Shown piece by piece: positions 19,262 through 28,519 of a stretch of DNA of 64,000 nt. Both the position numbers and the translations under genes were made by a program. This stretch comes from Thermomonas fusca DSM 15424 (GTDB lineage Bacteria; Pseudomonadota; Gammaproteobacteria; Xanthomonadales; Xanthomonadaceae). Numbering within the stretch: the first letter of the stretch is position 1; every line of letters begins with the position of its first letter. Where the stretch lies: assembly GCF_000423885.1 (NCBI RefSeq), contig NZ_KE384102.1, positions 1 to 64,000 of the forward strand. The letters are read 5' to 3'. The notes beneath the pieces were generated by a model. It saw only the letters and a list, made by a program, of their open reading frames with translations. It ran no database searches and was not told the DNA's origin.

Positions 19262-21247
19262 TCACAGGATCGGCGAGAGCCCCGAACCGAACGCGGTGAA
19301 CGCGCGGACGCCCAGCCATTTCAGGCCGATGTCGACCTCCGGAAAATCGCCGACCGGCTGGTTGCAGCGGCGGAATTCCAGCGCGAACGGCGACGGCGGC
19401 TCCAGCTTCGGCGGGCAGTCCGGGCCCGGCACGTAGTCATAACTGGTGGCGTACTTGTACGGCCACAGGTCGAACACCGGCATCCGCTCGGACAGCTTCG
19501 ACAGGTTGTATTCGATGCCGGAAAAGATCGGCGCGTCGTCGCGGCGGCCGATGGTCCACGCGTTGGCCGGGGCCATGTCGCGGCGGATGCTGGCGGCCAG
19601 CGCCGCGGCGAAGCCGGGATCGGCGATCACCACCGCGCTCTCGGTGTTCAGCCTGTCGCCGCGCGGGTCGAAGTTGTGGGTGCCGACCACGCCGACGCGG
19701 CCGTCGATCACCAGCGACTTGGCATGCATGCCCATGCGCAGGCCGGCGCGCTTGAGTCGCACCGGCAGGCCACCGGAAGAGGCGAACGGCGACGGCCGCC
19801 CGGCCTCGCTGGCCGGCTCGCTGCGCAGCCCGCGCTCGGCCAGCTGGCGTTCGCGCAGGCTGCTGGCGCGGGTACGCACCGGTACCGCCGGCGCAGGTGC
19901 GGGCAGGTCGACGTGGGCCAGGCCGGCGCCGGTGGCGCCCAGCTCGAACGGCGCATCGGCCGGGAACGGCTTGAATTCGTGGATCTCGAAACCGAAGTCG
20001 CGCAGGTAGCGGCGCTTGTACTTGTAGGACAGCGCGTAGGCGATGAAGGCGTCGGTGGAGGCCAGGCTGTTGGTCGAGACCAGCACGCGCGGCGGCTGCG
20101 GCCGCTGCCGCAGTTCGCGGAACAGCGCCTGCGCCGGCTTCGACAGCACCAGGTACGGGGTCTGCAGCAGGATTTCGCGCTCGGCGCCGGCGATCAGCCC
20201 GCGCAGGCCGTGGCTGGTATCCGACGCAGGATTGACGGCAGTCCCGGCAGCGGCATCGGCCACCGCCACGGCGCCGTCCCGGCCGTGCTTGGCGGGCAGG
20301 TCGGCAAGGAACGCCACCCCCTGCACCGGCAGCGCCGGTGCCACGAAGCGCGCGCGCAGCACATCGTCGTCCGCCACCTCGGCCAGCAGTGCGCGCACCC
20401 GCGCCGGGTTGTGAAAGACGTGGTGCGGCGCCGGCGGCGGGCCGTGCTCGCGCAGGTAGCGGGCCACGTCGCCCAGCTGCTCCGCCGGCACGCTGCGCTT
20501 CGATGCCCAGAACGCCTGGAAGTTCGCCGCCATGTCGGCCACCGCCGGCCCGGCCAGCAGCAGGTCGCGGTCGCGGAAATTGAACTCGTCGCCCCAGTCG
20601 TAATAGTCGTCCTGGTAGTTGCGCCCGCCGACGATGCCGACCGCATCGTCCACCACCAGCAGTTTGTTGTGCATGCGCCGGTTGAGTTGACCCCAGCAAC
20701 AGGCCGCCGCCACCGCGTACATCGGCAGCGACAGCCGCGCGCGGTCCAGCACCGGGTTGTAGACGCGCAGCTCCAGGTTGGCGTGCAGGGAGGTCAGCGC
20801 TGCCAGCGTCTCCACCTTGCGCAGTGCCGCCAACTGGTCGATCAGGATGCGCACCTTGACGCCGCGGAACGCCGCCGCCTGCAGCTCGTCCAGCACCAGC
20901 TGGGCGGAATCGTCCTCGTCGAAGATGTAGGTCTGCAGGCCGATGCTGTGACGGGCGGCGCGGATCAGGTGGATCCGCACCAGCAGCGCGTCGGGGGCGT
21001 TGTCGAGGATCAGCGCGCGATGCCGCGGTGCCGCCGTGGTGGAGGCGGCCAGGGTGTCGCGCGCCATCGCCAGCAGTGGCGACGGCAGCGCGCAGGCGTC
21101 GGCGCGCGCGCAGTCCACCCGGGTGCTGCGCGCGCTGACCGCGACTTCGGCGGCGGCGCTGCGCTGCTGCGGCGACAGCGTGGCGCAGCCGGCCAGCAGC
21201 AGGGCCAGCAGCCCCGCCAGCGCGCGGCCGGGGCGGCGGCGACTCAT
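19262..21247 (-). CDS. Phospholipase D-family lipoprotein (cardiolipin synthase-like)
   Basis: This 661-residue protein has a lipoprotein signal (LLLAGC, Cys about 21) and two HKD motifs: HNKLLVVDDAVGIVGGRN in the first half and HAKSLVIDGRVGVVGTHN in the second, each followed by the expected Gly-Gly/Gly-Thr-x-Asn. Two HKDs form one active site in PLD enzymes. The layout resembles ClsC-type or periplasmic PLD proteins, so phosphatidyl transfer or phospholipid hydrolysis at the envelope is likely. A lipobox is unusual for a true cardiolipin synthase. It follows sixA with a 24-base gap. Confidence 0.88.
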   Translation of the reverse strand: MSRRRPGRALAGLLALLLAGCATLSPQQRSAAAEVAVSARSTRVDCARADACALPSPLLAMARDTLAASTTAAPRHRALILDNAPDALLVRIHLIRAARHSIGLQTYIFDEDDSAQLVLDELQAAAFRGVKVRILIDQLAALRKVETLAALTSLHANLELRVYNPVLDRARLSLPMYAVAAACCWGQLNRRMHNKLLVVDDAVGIVGGRNYQDDYYDWGDEFNFRDRDLLLAGPAVADMAANFQAFWASKRSVPAEQLGDVARYLREHGPPPAPHHVFHNPARVRALLAEVADDDVLRARFVAPALPVQGVAFLADLPAKHGRDGAVAVADAAAGTAVNPASDTSHGLRGLIAGAEREILLQTPYLVLSKPAQALFRELRQRPQPPRVLVSTNSLASTDAFIAYALSYKYKRRYLRDFGFEIHEFKPFPADAPFELGATGAGLAHVDLPAPAPAVPVRTRASSLRERQLAERGLRSEPASEAGRPSPFASSGGLPVRLKRAGLRMGMHAKSLVIDGRVGVVGTHNFDPRGDRLNTESAVVIADPGFAAALAASIRRDMAPANAWTIGRRDDAPIFSGIEYNLSKLSERMPVFDLWPYKYATSYDYVPGPDCPPKLEPPSPFALEFRRCNQPVGDFPEVDIGLKWLGVRAFTAFGSGLSPIL

Positions 21248-21271
21248 CGGCTCACGGCTCTGCGGCCGGGC

Positions 21272-21745
21272 TCACGGCCACCAGAAGCGCGACAGCCGCG
21301 CCACGCCGGGCTCGATCGCCGCATCGACCGGGAATTCCAGCACCGCGACCCCGCCCGGCGGCATGCCGCGGTAGTCGCCGGACTGGCCGCTGTGCAGCAG
21401 CGCCGCCAGCTGTTCCAGGCCGGGGTTGTGGCCGACCAGCAGCAGCCGGCGCGCGTCGCGGTGGGCATCGGCCAGCGCGATCAGGGTACCCGGGCTGGCG
21501 TCGTAGATCGCCGCCTCCTCGCGCACGTCGGTGCAGCCCAGCTCGCCCAGCGCGGCCAGGGTCTGGCGGGTGCGCGCGGCGCTCGAACACAGCACCCGGT
21601 CGGGCTGCAGGGCATGCTCGCGCAGCCAGTCGCCGGCCGCCTGCGCCTCGACGAGACCGGCCGCCGACAGCGGGCGCTGCAGGTCGTCCTGGCCGGCTGC
21701 AGCGGCATCGGCGTGGGCATGGCGGAGCAGGATCAATTCGCGCAT
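21272..21745 (-). CDS. sixA: SixA-type phosphohistidine phosphatase
   Basis: This 157-residue histidine phosphatase has the phosphoacceptor motif LLRHAHA near the N-terminus, the second His in GHNPG and Arg58 in AARTRQTL, as in SixA. SixA removes phosphate from phosphohistidine: first reported for the HPt domain of ArcB, and later for the nitrogen phosphotransferase protein NPr. The gene follows, on the same strand and 72 bases away, a hybrid kinase that ends in an HPt domain. That makes the HPt a possible target; this is inference. Confidence 0.9.
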   Translation of the reverse strand: MRELILLRHAHADAAAAGQDDLQRPLSAAGLVEAQAAGDWLREHALQPDRVLCSSAARTRQTLAALGELGCTDVREEAAIYDASPGTLIALADAHRDARRLLLVGHNPGLEQLAALLHSGQSGDYRGMPPGGVAVLEFPVDAAIEPGVARLSRFWWP

Positions 21746-21817
21746 CTGAAGGGTCCTTCCTCGGCCGCGGCGGCCGGTTGCAGGCAGGGTACACCGCCGC
21801 CGGCCGATCGGATCGGC

Positions 21818-24739
21818 TTATCCGGGATACTGCCGGGCGACCTGATCGCGCAGCCGCCAGTGGGCGGCGTGCAGGGCGTCCTCCAGCGCCGCCAGCCGCT
21901 CGCGGGCACCGCCGCGCAACGCGTTTTCCAGCGCCGCAGCCGCCTCCGCCAGCTCGACCGCGCCGACCAGCCGCGCCGCGCCCTTCAGCCGATGGGCCTG
22001 GGTCGCCAGCGCCGGCAGGTCACCGGCTTCGCGCAGCCGCTCCAGCGCCTCCATGTCGTCGCGGGTGCAGCGCAGATAGTCTTCCAGCAGCGCGCGGATG
22101 TCGTCCGGGCGGTCGCCGGCCAACTCCCGCAGCACGCCCGTGGCCAGCACGGTTTCGTTCTCCTCCGCCTCGCTCGCGGCCGGCGGTGACGGCGGCGGTG
22201 CGGCATCGATCCCCGCTGCTGGCGCGACCGGCGGCAACAGCGACGCAGGCGAGCCATTGGCGGTATGTGGCAGCCAGCGCTGCAGGCAGACGCCGAGGCT
22301 GGCGATGCCCACCGGCTTGGTCAGGTAGTCGTCCATGCCCGCGCCCAGGCAGCGCTCGGCCTCGCCCTTCAGCGCCGAGGCGGTCAGTGCCACGATCGGC
22401 GTGCGCGGCAGGCCGCGGCCGAGCTCTTCGGCGCGAATCGTGCGCGCCAGCTGGTAGCCGTCAATGCGTGGCATGTGGACGTCGCTGAGCAGCAGCGCAT
22501 AGCGCCCGCTGCGCCAGCGCTCCAACCCCTCGATCCCGTCTTCGGCGGTTTCCGAGGCGTAGCCCGCCAACGACAGCTGGCGCTGGATCACCAGTCGATT
22601 GGTGGCATGGTCGTCGACCAGCAGCACCAGACTGCGCTCCGCCTCCGCTTCCTCCAACGCCGGCAGCGGCCGCGGCACGAAGCCGGGCGCATGCCGACCC
22701 GGCAGGGTCAGCTCCGGCAGTTGGTCCGCCGGTGCCCGCGCCAGCTCCAGCTTCAGGCGCATGGTGGTGCCCTTGCCGGGCGCCGATTCCATTTCGATGT
22801 GGCCGCCCATCAGCTCGGCGATGCGGCGGCTGATCGCCAGCCCCAGGCCGGTGCCGCCGAACCGGCGGGTGGTGTCCACCTCCGCCTGCGAGAACGGCTT
22901 GAACAGCCGCGCCTGCGCCTGTTCGCTGATGCCGATGCCGGTGTCGGTGACGCTCAGCTCCAGCAGGTCGGTGCCCAGCGTGCCTTCGGCCGGTGCGTGG
23001 CGCAGGAGCTTCACCGCCACGGTCACCATGCCGTGATCGGTGAACTTGATCGCGTTGGACAGGAAGTTGCCCATCACCTGCCGCAGCCGCACCGGGTCGG
23101 CGCGGTGCGCCGGCGCCACCTGCGGATCGACCTGGCTGTCCAATACCAGGCCCTTGCTGGAGGCCGAGCCGGAGAAGCTGGCGGCGACGCTGCGCACCAA
23201 CTCCGGCAGCGAGGTCGGCACCGGCTCGATTTCCATCTTGCCGGCCTCGATCTTGGAGAAGTCGAGGATGTCGCCAATGATCCGCAGCAGGGTTTCCGCC
23301 GAAGCCTGGATGATGCCCAGCGAACGCCGCTGTTCCGCGTCCAGGTGGGTGTGGCCGAGGATTTCGATCATCCCGGTGACGCCGATCATCGGGGTGCGGA
23401 TCTCGTGGCTCATCGCCGCCAGGAACGCGCTCTTGGCGTGGCTGGCTTCGCGCGCGCGCGTCTCGCTGTCGCGCAGCGCGCGTTCCAGCCGCTTCTGCAT
23501 GGTCAGGTCGGTGCCTACCGCCAGCAGCCCGACCATCGCGCCGGTGTCGTCGCGCATCGCCGACAGCGCCAGCAGCACCGGCAGGGTGCGGCCGCGCTGG
23601 TGGCGCAGGGCGAACTCGCGCGGCGGCTCGCGGTGCCGGGCCAGCTCGCGCAGCGCCGTCCAGTCCGGCGGCACGGTGCGGCCGTAGGCTTCGCTGAGCG
23701 AGCGCGCCAGCGCCCCCAGCGCCTCCGGGTCCAGCACCACGTCAAGCTTCTCGCGCCCCAGCAGCGAACCGGCCGGCCAGCCCAGCAGCTTTTCCGCGAA
23801 CGGATTGACCTGCGAGAACACGCCGTCCTCATCGACCGCGATGATCGCCGTCTGCGCGGCCTCCAGCAGCAGCCGCTGGAACTGTTCGCGCCGCTCCAGC
23901 GCCACCCGCGCACGGTCGATCCGGCTCAGCTGTTCGGTCAGCTGGCCCTCGATCCGATGCACGTGGTCGCGCATGCCGAGGAAGCTGTCCATCACCTCGC
24001 CCAGCTCGCCGCGCGGCAGGTAACGCGGCTGCGCGGTGTAGTCGTTCTGGGTCATCCGCCGCGCCAGCCAGGTCAGGCTTTCGACGCCGCGGTAGCCGTC
24101 GCGCAGGATGCGGCGGCCGAACAGCAGCGCCAGCAGGAAGCAGGCCAGCGACAGCCCGATCCGCACCCGGCTGACCCAGATCCCGTGTTCCAGCGCGCTC
24201 TGCGTCAGCATGTCGGCGCGCGTCTGGCTGCGCGTGGCTATGCGCTCCAGCCGCTGCACCAACGGGTCCACCGCCGGGTACAGCTCGCGGTCGGCAAAAC
24301 GGCCCAGCGCGAGGATGTCGCGCTGGTGCAGGATCGTGCGCAGGCTGGCGGCGGCCTTGTCGGCGCGCGGGCGCGCGCGCAGTGCCTGTTCCAGCAGCGC
24401 ACGGCTTTCGTCGTCCAGCGGCATCGCCTGCAGCGCGCGCCACTCGCGATCCATCGTCGCCTGCGCCTGCCCGATCCGCTGCCCGGCCTGGTCCCAGTCG
24501 ATCAGGTAATTGCGGGTGCGGAAGGTGACGCCCACCATCTCCGTGCCGTAGGCGTCGGCCAGCCGGCGGATCCGGCGCATGCCCACCAGCACGTCGTCGC
24601 GCATCGCCTCCATCGAACGCTGCGCGTAGTGCTGGCCGACCTCGTCCACCGTCACCACCAGCGCGCCGGTGAGCAGGAACAGCCCGAACAGCCCCAACAG
24701 CTGGTGGCGGATGCCGAGGCGGGACAGGTCCAGGCGCAC
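21818..24739 (-). CDS. Hybrid sensor histidine kinase with receiver and HPt domains
   Basis: This 973-residue inner-membrane kinase has TM1 (about 13-31), a helical periplasmic domain (32-190), TM2 (about 191-212), HAMP (213-265), PAS (285-412), HisKA with His445 in SHEIRTPM, an ATPase domain (N562 box, DTGIGI at 599, GGTGLGL at 628), a receiver domain with Asp753 in SDVHMPRIDG and Lys808, and a C-terminal HPt with His916 in HRLKGAARL. All phosphotransfer residues are present, so a His-Asp-His relay is expected. The final receiver is likely the REC-EAL protein encoded 45 bases upstream on the same strand. The stimulus is unknown. Confidence 0.93.
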   Translation of the reverse strand: MRLDLSRLGIRHQLLGLFGLFLLTGALVVTVDEVGQHYAQRSMEAMRDDVLVGMRRIRRLADAYGTEMVGVTFRTRNYLIDWDQAGQRIGQAQATMDREWRALQAMPLDDESRALLEQALRARPRADKAAASLRTILHQRDILALGRFADRELYPAVDPLVQRLERIATRSQTRADMLTQSALEHGIWVSRVRIGLSLACFLLALLFGRRILRDGYRGVESLTWLARRMTQNDYTAQPRYLPRGELGEVMDSFLGMRDHVHRIEGQLTEQLSRIDRARVALERREQFQRLLLEAAQTAIIAVDEDGVFSQVNPFAEKLLGWPAGSLLGREKLDVVLDPEALGALARSLSEAYGRTVPPDWTALRELARHREPPREFALRHQRGRTLPVLLALSAMRDDTGAMVGLLAVGTDLTMQKRLERALRDSETRAREASHAKSAFLAAMSHEIRTPMIGVTGMIEILGHTHLDAEQRRSLGIIQASAETLLRIIGDILDFSKIEAGKMEIEPVPTSLPELVRSVAASFSGSASSKGLVLDSQVDPQVAPAHRADPVRLRQVMGNFLSNAIKFTDHGMVTVAVKLLRHAPAEGTLGTDLLELSVTDTGIGISEQAQARLFKPFSQAEVDTTRRFGGTGLGLAISRRIAELMGGHIEMESAPGKGTTMRLKLELARAPADQLPELTLPGRHAPGFVPRPLPALEEAEAERSLVLLVDDHATNRLVIQRQLSLAGYASETAEDGIEGLERWRSGRYALLLSDVHMPRIDGYQLARTIRAEELGRGLPRTPIVALTASALKGEAERCLGAGMDDYLTKPVGIASLGVCLQRWLPHTANGSPASLLPPVAPAAGIDAAPPPSPPAASEAEENETVLATGVLRELAGDRPDDIRALLEDYLRCTRDDMEALERLREAGDLPALATQAHRLKGAARLVGAVELAEAAAALENALRGGARERLAALEDALHAAHWRLRDQVARQYPG

Positions 24740-24784
24740 GGCGTCAGCGGGCGTTCGGGCCGGAGCGGCGACCGACGGCCACAG

Positions 24785-25981
24785 TCACAGCACCGGGCGG
24801 CGCCAGCGCGCGATCGCCGCCGGCAACTCGCTGCCCGGCACCGGCCGCCCGATCAGCCAGCCCTGGGCGATGTTGCAGCCCAACTCGGCCAGCAGCTGCC
24901 AGTCCTCCACGGTTTCCACGCCTTCCGCCACCGTGGTCAGGTTGAGCTTGCGTGCAAGATCCAGGCTGGCCTCCACCACCGCCCGCTTGCGCGGCTGCGA
25001 ATGCGCGGAAAACACGAATTCCTTGTCGACCTTGAGTTCGGTGAACGGCACCTGCGCCAGCTGCGCCAGCGAGGAATAGCCGGTGCCGAAGTCGTCGATC
25101 GACAGGCCGAAGCCCTTCAGCCGCAGCCGCGCCAGCACCCCCAGCCCGCGCGCGGCGTCGGTCATCACCGAACTCTCGGTGATTTCCAGCACCACGTCTT
25201 CCGGGCTGACCGCATGGCTTTCGACGATGGCCTGGTAGCGATCGGCAGCCGCCGGATCCGCCAGCGCCAGCGGCGAGACGTTGACCGACAGCTTCAACCG
25301 CATGCCGTCGCGGCTCCAGCGCTGCAGCCAGCGGCAACCCTCGTCCAGCATGCGTTCGGTGAGCGCGTCGGCGCGGCCTTCGCGCTCCAGCAGCGGCACG
25401 AACAGCACCGGCCGCACCACGCTGCCGTCGGGGCGTTCCCAGCGCGCCAGCGCCTCCACCCCCACCACCTTGCCGTTGCCGAACTCCACCTGCGGCTGGA
25501 ACCACGGCACGATCTCGCCGTTGCCCAGCGCTTCCAGCAACGCCGGCACGGTGAAGTCCGCCTCGCTTTCGTCATGCTGTTCGCCGACGTGGTCGCCGAA
25601 CCGCACCAGCACTTCCTCAAGCTTGTCGCGGGTCAGCGGCTTCTCCACGCTGCCCAGCACCCGCAGCCCGTAGGCGCGGGCCATCGTCTGCACGGTATGC
25701 AGCAGCGCCGGATCGAGCGCGCTGACCACCACCACCGCGCGCGCCAGCCGCTCCTGCGCGATCTGGCCGATGCATTCGATGCCGTCCATGCCGGGCATGT
25801 CCAGGTCCACCAGCACCACGTCGGGCGGCGCCGGCTGCCGGCGCAGCAGGTCCAGCGCATCCAGCCCGTCGGCGCCTTCCAGCGCGCGTTCGACGCCCAG
25901 CTCCGCCAGCAGGCGCAGCGCGATGCGGCGCTGGAAGCCGTGATCCTCGACCACCATCACCTGCAGTTCCGACCAGTCCAT
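24785..25981 (-). CDS. REC-EAL response regulator (cyclic-di-GMP phosphodiesterase)
   Basis: This 398-residue regulator has an N-terminal receiver (1-125, phosphoacceptor Asp59 in VDLDMPGMDG) and an EAL domain (about 145-390). Catalytic residues all appear: EAL in VGVEALARW, Asn in SVNVSP, Glu in LEITES, the Asp pair in DDFGTGYSS, Lys in KVDKEF and Glu in AEGVET. It should hydrolyse cyclic-di-GMP under control of phosphorylation. The start at 25981 was chosen because the receiver begins right after it and a GGGGAGAGG ribosome site precedes it; a longer frame to 26056 adds only a Pro-rich run. Its gene directly precedes the hybrid kinase gene. Confidence 0.92.
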   Translation of the reverse strand: MDWSELQVMVVEDHGFQRRIALRLLAELGVERALEGADGLDALDLLRRQPAPPDVVLVDLDMPGMDGIECIGQIAQERLARAVVVVSALDPALLHTVQTMARAYGLRVLGSVEKPLTRDKLEEVLVRFGDHVGEQHDESEADFTVPALLEALGNGEIVPWFQPQVEFGNGKVVGVEALARWERPDGSVVRPVLFVPLLEREGRADALTERMLDEGCRWLQRWSRDGMRLKLSVNVSPLALADPAAADRYQAIVESHAVSPEDVVLEITESSVMTDAARGLGVLARLRLKGFGLSIDDFGTGYSSLAQLAQVPFTELKVDKEFVFSAHSQPRKRAVVEASLDLARKLNLTTVAEGVETVEDWQLLAELGCNIAQGWLIGRPVPGSELPAAIARWRRPVL

Positions 25982-26082
25982 GCCCTCTCCCCGGATGCAT
26001 GCGGTGAGCGGCAAGCCTACCGCAGCATGTGGGGTCTTGGGAGTGGGCGGTCGCACCAGCCCGGGGCGCTTACACTCGACCC

Positions 26083-26949
26083 ATGGTCATCGCTGACTTC
26101 CTGGCCCATCTGGCAGTCGAACGGCAGAGTTCGGCGCACACCCTGGACGCCTACCGCCGCGACCTCGCCGCGCTGGCCGGCTGGGCGAACGGCCGCGACC
26201 TGCTGGCGCTGGATGGCAACGACCTGCGCGCCTTCGTCGCCGCCGAACACCGCCGCGGGCTGTCGCCGAAATCGCTGCAGCGGCGGCTGTCCGCCTGCCG
26301 CAGCCTGTATCGCTGGCTGCTGAAGCAGGGCCGGCTACCGGCCAGCCCGGCCGAGGGCGTGCGCGCGCCGAAGCCGCCGCGCAAGCTGCCGCAGGTGCTG
26401 GACGTGGACGAGGCGGTGCAGCTGGTGCAGCTGCCCACCGACGCGCCGCTGGGCCTGCGCGACCGCGCGCTGCTGGAGCTGTTCTATTCGTCCGGGCTGC
26501 GCCTGTCCGAGGTCTGCATGCTGCGCTGGGGCGACCTGGACTTCGAGGCCGGGCTGGTCACCGTGCTGGGCAAGGGCAGCAAGCAGCGCATCGTCCCAGT
26601 GGGTTCGCACGCGCGCCGCGCGCTGCTGGACTGGCGTGAGGCGTCGGCCGGCAGCGGCGCCGGCTTCGTGTTCCCCGGCCGCGGCGGCGCCCGGATCAGC
26701 GCGCGCGCCATCCAGCTGCGGATCAAGCAGCTGGCGCTGCGCCAGGGCATGTTCAAGCGCATCCATCCGCATCTGCTGCGGCACAGCTTCGCCAGCCACG
26801 TGCTGGAATCGTCGGGCGACCTGCGCGGCGTGCAGGAACTGCTGGGGCACGCCGACATCGCCACCACCCAGATATACACCCACCTGGATTTCCAGCACCT
26901 CGCCAAGGTCTACGACGCCGCCCATCCGCGCGCCAAGCGCAAATCCTGA
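26083..26949 (+). CDS. xerC: Site-specific tyrosine recombinase XerC
   Basis: This 288-residue recombinase resolves chromosome dimers at dif together with XerD. The SAM-like N-terminal domain (1-85) precedes the catalytic domain with Arg in SSGLRLSE, Lys in GKGSKQR, HLLRHSFA, His in LGHADIATTQ and the nucleophile Tyr in IYTHLD. Length and motifs fit Xer proteins rather than phage integrases, and the context is core genome. XerD is the alternative; FYSSGLRLSEV and the SFASHVLESSGDLR segment favour XerC. The ATG at 26083 is preferred over the upstream frame at 26029. Confidence 0.88.
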   Translation: MVIADFLAHLAVERQSSAHTLDAYRRDLAALAGWANGRDLLALDGNDLRAFVAAEHRRGLSPKSLQRRLSACRSLYRWLLKQGRLPASPAEGVRAPKPPRKLPQVLDVDEAVQLVQLPTDAPLGLRDRALLELFYSSGLRLSEVCMLRWGDLDFEAGLVTVLGKGSKQRIVPVGSHARRALLDWREASAGSGAGFVFPGRGGARISARAIQLRIKQLALRQGMFKRIHPHLLRHSFASHVLESSGDLRGVQELLGHADIATTQIYTHLDFQHLAKVYDAAHPRAKRKS

Positions 26950-26969
26950 ACCGGCGGCTTTGATGTCGA

Positions 26970-27725
26970 TCATTGAGCCGGCAGCGGCTGCAGGATGTGC
27001 CAGCTGTCCACCTGCAGCGCGGTGTCGTAATGCGCATCCAGCCCGCGCCGCCGTACCGCCGCGACGAAGGCCGCATAGCGCGCTTCGATACCTTCCGCCC
27101 AACGCGCCACTTCCGGCGCGGCGGCATGGATGCGGCGCAGGTACAGCGGCTGCGGCACGTGTACCACCGCACAAATTTCCGACAGCCGCAGGCACAGGTC
27201 GTAGTCGGCGGCATCGGGATGGGCGTCGGTATAGCCGCCGGCACGCCGGTAGGCGGCGGTGCGCAGCAGCCGCAGCGGCCCGGTCATCCAGTCCAGCAGC
27301 AGCGCCTCCGGCGAATACGGCAGCTCGCACAGCGGCCCGGGGCCGAGCACGCGCCCGCCTGCATCCATCAGCACGTGCCGGCTGTAGGCCATTCCCGCGT
27401 CGGGCCGCCAGGCCAGCGTGGCGTGCAAGCCGGCCAGCGCAGCCGGCGCCAATGCATCGTCGGGGTCCAGCACGCACAGGTATTCGCTGTCGATGCCATC
27501 CGCGGCCAACGCCAGCGCGGCGACTTCGCTCGCACCCGCCGGCCCGACGCAAAAGCGCGGATCCGCGGCGGCCACCCGCGCCGCCAGCGCACTGGCAGCT
27601 TCCCCCACCGGACACAACACGCCACGCCAGCCGTCGAAGGCCTGCGCCTGCAGGCTGGCCAATGCTGGGCCGAGGAAAGGCGTCGCGCTGCGCAGCGGCA
27701 GCAGTACGCTGATCGACGCGGTCAC
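26970..27725 (-). CDS. Family 2 glycosyltransferase (second of a tandem pair)
   Basis: This 251-residue GT-A fold protein starts at a GTG that overlaps the stop of the upstream paralogue by four bases (GTGA). It has the nucleotide-binding strand SISVLLPLRS, the DxD-like CVLDPDDALAP and DYDLCLRLSE. The opening strand lacks the usual ExD/Asn-Glu after the first Pro, so activity is less certain than for its partner. No membrane segment is seen. It probably transfers a sugar to a surface polysaccharide or glycan; no other glycan genes lie nearby, and it runs convergently into xerC. Confidence 0.85.
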   Translation of the reverse strand: MTASISVLLPLRSATPFLGPALASLQAQAFDGWRGVLCPVGEAASALAARVAAADPRFCVGPAGASEVAALALAADGIDSEYLCVLDPDDALAPAALAGLHATLAWRPDAGMAYSRHVLMDAGGRVLGPGPLCELPYSPEALLLDWMTGPLRLLRTAAYRRAGGYTDAHPDAADYDLCLRLSEICAVVHVPQPLYLRRIHAAAPEVARWAEGIEARYAAFVAAVRRRGLDAHYDTALQVDSWHILQPLPAQ

Positions 27726-28504
27726 GGTGCCGGCACCGCGATGGCCTTCGGCCGCAGCACGTGGCGGGCGCGGAGGCCCAGCGACAGCGCCTGTTCCCGA
27801 TCAAGACCGCGCCGCCGCAGCGCGCGCTGGGCGGCGGCGAAGCTGGCCTGCACCTGGCGCAGGCGGCTGGACTGCGAGATCGAGCCGCGGCGGATGCGGT
27901 AGCGGTACAGGGGCTGCGGCAGGTGGCCGACCGGGTAGCGCTCGGACAGGCGCAGGCACAGGTCGTAGTCCTCGGCATAGGCGGCCGCCGGGTCGAAGCC
28001 ACCCACCGCGCGATAGGCGTCCGCGCGCACCAGCCGGAACTGGAAAGTCATGAACTCCACCAGCAGGCCCGCCGGCGAGTAGGGCGTCAGGCTGCGCCGG
28101 CCCGGCCCCAGCACGTTGCCTGCCTCGTCGATTTCCACGTACTGCGAATAGCCCATGCCCAGCGCCGGCTGCGCCTGCAGCAATGCCAGCATCGCCGCCA
28201 GTGCCTGCGGCTCCAGCGCGTCGTCACTGTCGAGGGTGCCGAGGTAGGCGCCGCGCGCCTGCGCCAGCGCCGTCGCCAGCGCCGCCGCCTGGCCATGGTT
28301 GCGGCCGTCGCCCAGCAGGCGGAAGCGCGGATCGCGCGCGGCGTAATCGGCGGCGATCCGGGCGCTGCCGTCGCTGCTGCCGTCGTCCCACAGCAGCGCT
28401 TCCCAGTCGCTACAGGTCTGCGCCAGCAGGCTGTCCAGCGCCGCTGGCAGGAAACGTTCGGTGTTGAAGATCGGCATCGCGATGCTGACCAGCGGTGGCG
28501 CCAT
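27722..28504 (-). CDS. Family 2 glycosyltransferase (first of a tandem pair)
   Basis: This 260-residue GT-A protein opens with VSIAMPIFNTERFL, followed by WDDGSSDGSA (UDP-sugar site), LDSDDALEP (DxD metal site) and the acceptor-side motif EDYDLCLRLSE. It is a paralogue of the overlapping downstream gene: both share GxxYSxxVxxD, PYSPxxLLxxxM and LPQPLYxxRI patterns. The start at 28504 was chosen over an in-frame ATG at 28558 because that one would run into the hslV promoter. It is divergent from hslV. The sugar and acceptor are unknown. Confidence 0.87.
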   Translation of the reverse strand: MAPPLVSIAMPIFNTERFLPAALDSLLAQTCSDWEALLWDDGSSDGSARIAADYAARDPRFRLLGDGRNHGQAAALATALAQARGAYLGTLDSDDALEPQALAAMLALLQAQPALGMGYSQYVEIDEAGNVLGPGRRSLTPYSPAGLLVEFMTFQFRLVRADAYRAVGGFDPAAAYAEDYDLCLRLSERYPVGHLPQPLYRYRIRRGSISQSSRLRQVQASFAAAQRALRRRGLDREQALSLGLRARHVLRPKAIAVPAP

Positions 28505-28519
28505 GGCCCTTCCATCCTG

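Noticed and set aside
22265..26323. A 1352-codon open frame on the plus strand
   Set aside because: Antisense to the hybrid kinase and the REC-EAL gene, and it runs into xerC in the wrong frame; no domain is recognisable.
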